Shown: positions 61,606 through 64,000 of the stretch, in pieces
Position numbering within the stretch: position 1 is the first letter of the stretch
Layout of the letters: each line of letters begins with the position of its first letter
Assembly (NCBI GenBank): GCA_903944895.1
Contig: CAJATL010000192.1
Coordinates: 18,054 to 82,053, forward strand
DNA length: 64,000 bases
Direction: 5' to 3'
Source of the DNA: an uncultured Bacteroidota bacterium
Lineage (GTDB): Bacteria > Bacteroidota > Bacteroidia > Bacteroidales > 4484-276
The notes under the pieces: generated by a model
Databases searched by the model: none
Told to the model about the DNA's origin: nothing
The model's input: the letters and a program-made list of their open reading frames with translations, nothing else
Program-made: the position numbers and the translations under genes

Positions 61606-63855
61606 ATGAAAAGATTCTATTTTATTTTAAAGGCATGCTTATTTTGCACCATTTTTTTTGCCCAAAACCTGAATGCACAAACCACCAGAACGGTTGGACC
61701 AGGTGCAAATTATTCAACATTGCAGTCAGCTTTTGCTGCCATTAACGGTGGAACACTCACCGGGCAGATTGTGCTTCAAATTACAGGAAATACAACAGAA
61801 TCCGCTTCAGCTGTACTCAATGCCAGTGGCACCCTAAGCGCAAACTACACTTCGGTGCTGATTTATCCGACAGTTACTTCTGTGATTTCCGCAACGGGTA
61901 ATTTTTCCGTAATTAGTCTGGATGGAGCCGACAATGTGACTATTGATGGAAGGATTGGCCAATCAGGATCAACAAACAGTTTATCCATTACCGGAACAAG
62001 CATTGAAGCCGCCGCCTCAGCCCTGCGTTTGGTAAACTCTGCTGAAAACAATACTGTAAAATATTGTAATTTCAATGCATCATCGCAAAGTTCAGCCATA
62101 GGTGTCGTAACTTTTGGAGGAAGTTCTGTTGGAAACGGAAACGACAACAATATTCTGGAATATTGTAATATCACCTGTTCGGGTTCAAACCGACCCTACA
62201 ATGGAATACATTCTTCAGGCTCCGGAGGCCGCGAAAACAACAATTGTATTATCCGTAACAACAATATTTACAATACTTTTCAAACCGCAATAAGTTCAAA
62301 CGGAATTAATATTAACAGCGGTTCGGTTGGCTTTACAATTTCGGGTAACAGTATTTACGAAACTACAGCCTTTGTGGCTGCAGCAAATCCTTTAGCCTAC
62401 AATGCCATCCGCGTAAGCACGCTTTCGGAGCATACGATTAGCGGAAATTACATCGGGGGAAGTCAACCTTTGTGTGCTGGTGCTGCCTGGTCTTTTGTTG
62501 GACAGCGTGCGGTTTATTTTTGTGGTATTTATGCCTACGCAGGAACAGTGACCCCCACAACGGTTTCAAATAATACCATCGCCAATATTGCTTACAGCAG
62601 CAAGGAAGATAATCCCTGGGATGGGATATTCCTTTTTACCGGCAATTTTGATGTAAGTGGAAATACAATCGGGGCAAGCACAGGCACCGGTTCGATTACC
62701 CTAACAACACCTTTACCGGTAGCAACTACCACCATTGTTGGAGGAGTGGTTACAGCAATAAACCTTCTTGATGGTGGAGGTTTTTATAACTCAGCGAATC
62801 CACCAGCCATAACATTTACTGCCCCACCTGCCGGTGGAACAATGCCAACGGCAAATGCCACTGTCAGCGGAGGTGTAGTTACCGGATTTACCGAATTTAC
62901 AGGTGGTTCAGGCTATACCACAGCTCCTGCTGTTATTTTCGACGGCCAATCGAACAACTACTCCACCTCTCACGGAATGATTCAAAACAGTAATGGAACT
63001 GTAAATATTACCGGCAACAATGTTGGCGCAATTACTACAGTGGGTTCCAACTATTATTCTCATGGTTTCGAGTCCATTTATGTGAGAACTATTGCTTCCA
63101 CGACCACGCTTACCAATAACCTTATCGGCAGCCGTGAGACTGCGAACAGCATCCACGTTAGTTCCACAGCGGCCTTATCGTTAATTAAACAGGACGTGTA
63201 TGGAATTTATAGTGCAGGCACTTTAACAACAGTAATTACGGGCAATACGGTTGCCAACCTGACCAATGCTTATTCCGGCGTTAATGCGGGATCACGTAAC
63301 AGGGGCATCCAAACAGTGTCCGGTTCAAATACGATTTCCAACAACACCGTTTATAATCTCAAATCGGCAAGTTTACAAACAGCAGGCGGAACATCGGCTT
63401 CGGCCATAGGTATTTCGCAAACCAGCACCACTACCGGAACAACCCAAACTGTAAATGGAAATACTGTTTATAACATCATAAACACTCAGACTACCGCCGC
63501 TAAATCGTGTGTTACCGGAATTTATTACAACGGTCCTGCAACAGGTACACACACCATTTCAGGGAACTTTGTTCACAGCCTTACAATGGCATCAACCAAT
63601 GTTGCTTCAGATATGGAAGGTATCGAACTTGCCGGCGGGACTTTTACCTGTGCCAATAACATTGTTAGCATTGGAACGGGAATTTCTGGTGGGTATGTTA
63701 TGAATGGTATCTGGGATGAAAGTGGGACTTCCTCAGCGATTCCGCATGAAAAAACAACCGAAGATAACCCCTTGCAAATGATACAGATAAAATTTGTTGC
63801 AATAAATATTTTTCGCACTAATTTTGGCAATGGTTGGCATCAGATAGGATGCTAA
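61606..63855 (+). CDS. Secreted right-handed beta-helix protein, apparently truncated at the 3' end
   Basis: 749 residues. Signal peptide (about 1-24, ending L-N-A-Q), then a Gly/Asn/Thr-rich parallel beta-helix with many N-x-I-x-x-N-x-I steps (N-N-C-I-I-R-N-N-N-I-Y-N, I-S-G-N-S-I-Y-E-T). Residues about 365-445 form an insert with two G-S-G-Y-type segments (V-V-T-G-F-T-E-F-T-G-G-S-G-Y-T-T-A-P). The usual composition ends at M-N-G-I-W-D-E-S-G-T-S-S-A; the last 38 residues (from I-P-H-E-K-T) are of a different, charged character and carry no sorting domain. It is likely a C-terminally truncated or frameshifted surface protein with no predictable enzymatic role. Confidence 0.75.
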   Translation: MKRFYFILKACLFCTIFFAQNLNAQTTRTVGPGANYSTLQSAFAAINGGTLTGQIVLQITGNTTESASAVLNASGTLSANYTSVLIYPTVTSVISATGNFSVISLDGADNVTIDGRIGQSGSTNSLSITGTSIEAAASALRLVNSAENNTVKYCNFNASSQSSAIGVVTFGGSSVGNGNDNNILEYCNITCSGSNRPYNGIHSSGSGGRENNNCIIRNNNIYNTFQTAISSNGININSGSVGFTISGNSIYETTAFVAAANPLAYNAIRVSTLSEHTISGNYIGGSQPLCAGAAWSFVGQRAVYFCGIYAYAGTVTPTTVSNNTIANIAYSSKEDNPWDGIFLFTGNFDVSGNTIGASTGTGSITLTTPLPVATTTIVGGVVTAINLLDGGGFYNSANPPAITFTAPPAGGTMPTANATVSGGVVTGFTEFTGGSGYTTAPAVIFDGQSNNYSTSHGMIQNSNGTVNITGNNVGAITTVGSNYYSHGFESIYVRTIASTTTLTNNLIGSRETANSIHVSSTAALSLIKQDVYGIYSAGTLTTVITGNTVANLTNAYSGVNAGSRNRGIQTVSGSNTISNNTVYNLKSASLQTAGGTSASAIGISQTSTTTGTTQTVNGNTVYNIINTQTTAAKSCVTGIYYNGPATGTHTISGNFVHSLTMASTNVASDMEGIELAGGTFTCANNIVSIGTGISGGYVMNGIWDESGTSSAIPHEKTTEDNPLQMIQIKFVAINIFRTNFGNGWHQIGC

Positions 63856-63901
63856 AGAAATAACATTGTAACTATCTGAATAACAACTGATAACCACAAA
63901 T

Positions 63902-63918
63902 TGGCGGTTTACCCGCCA
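63902..63918. repeat. Small palindrome downstream of the truncated gene
   Basis: TGGCGG (63902-63907) with CCGCCA (63913-63918) around TTTAC. It is similar in style to the GCG-TTTA-CGC units at 10.7 kb. Confidence 0.5.
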
Positions 63919-63953
63919 TTCCTAAAGGATGTGGGTTTCATGTTTTATTATTT

Positions 63954-63994
63954 AAAAAAACGCCGGAGCAAAGCCACGTATACCGGCGTTTTTA
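63954..63994 (+). terminator. Terminator-like hairpin near the window end
   Basis: AAAAAAACGCCGG (63954-63966) pairs with CCGGCGTTTTTA (63983-63994) around a 16-nt loop, with T-runs on either side. Confidence 0.65.
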
Positions 63995-64000
63995 TTTGCA

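Overview
The window comes from a Bacteroidota chromosome, probably a free-living Bacteroidales or Marinilabiliales-like lineage. The evidence is a SusC/SusD pair, five proteins with type A type IX secretion (T9SS) C-terminal sorting domains, a complete Bat (Bacteroides aerotolerance) operon, promoters of the Bacteroidota type (TTTG, 19 nt, TAnnTTTG), and several TTG starts with little use of Shine-Dalgarno sites. The genus-level placement is inference from gene content only.

Layout. 1-5.8 kb: end of a nutrient uptake/degradation locus with SusC (partial), SusD, a Fibrobacter-type lipoprotein and a large secreted LamG/PNGase F-like protein. 6.1-15.7 kb: secreted and envelope enzymes (prolyl oligopeptidase, GH29 alpha-L-fucosidase, a TonB-domain protein, a PKD/T9SS protein, a BNR/VPS10-like propeller protein), interrupted at 10.5-10.8 kb by a cluster of short palindromes. 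15.8-30.8 kb: core information-processing block rpsU, xerC/D-type recombinase, hpf, tRNA-Thr, tRNA-Tyr, tRNA-Gly, tRNA-Thr, tuf, tRNA-Trp, secE, nusG, rplK, rplA, rplJ, rplL, rpoB, rpoC. 30.8-39.9 kb: a DUF3467 gene, then moxR, DUF58, a membrane protein and batA-batE. 39.9-46.3 kb: a C1B-peptidase-like protein with a degenerate active site and two secreted T9SS proteins. 46.4-50.1 kb: ornithine carbamoyltransferase and carbamate kinase (arginine/carbamoyl-phosphate catabolism) beside an SLC13 transporter. 50.1-55.1 kb: dnaX, a deacetylase-like protein, radC, rpsT and a TlpA-like thioredoxin. 55.3-58.7 kb: a sugar-kinase/RapZ-C fusion, a 40-codon Cys-rich gene, a MurU-like nucleotidyltransferase, and a LysM N-acetylglucosaminidase. 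58.9-64 kb: a patatin, another secreted T9SS protein, a nested palindrome and a beta-helix protein that appears cut off at its C-terminus.

How the genes work together. The first region looks built to take up and break down glycans or glycoproteins outside the cell (SusCD import, deglycosylase-like protein, fucosidase, peptidase). The middle is growth machinery under strong promoters. The Bat genes form a cell-envelope complex driven by a MoxR ATPase. The most interesting group is at 55.3-57.6 kb: a predicted anomeric amino-sugar kinase fused to the RapZ ligand-sensing domain and paired with a MurU-type uridylyltransferase, which suggests a self-regulated cell-wall sugar salvage route. Other points worth a second look are the pseudo-peptidase, a PNGase F homologue lacking one acidic residue, the clustered palindromic elements, the Shine-Dalgarno site of rpsU, and the truncated beta-helix gene. 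All functional statements rest on reading the translations; no database search was run.
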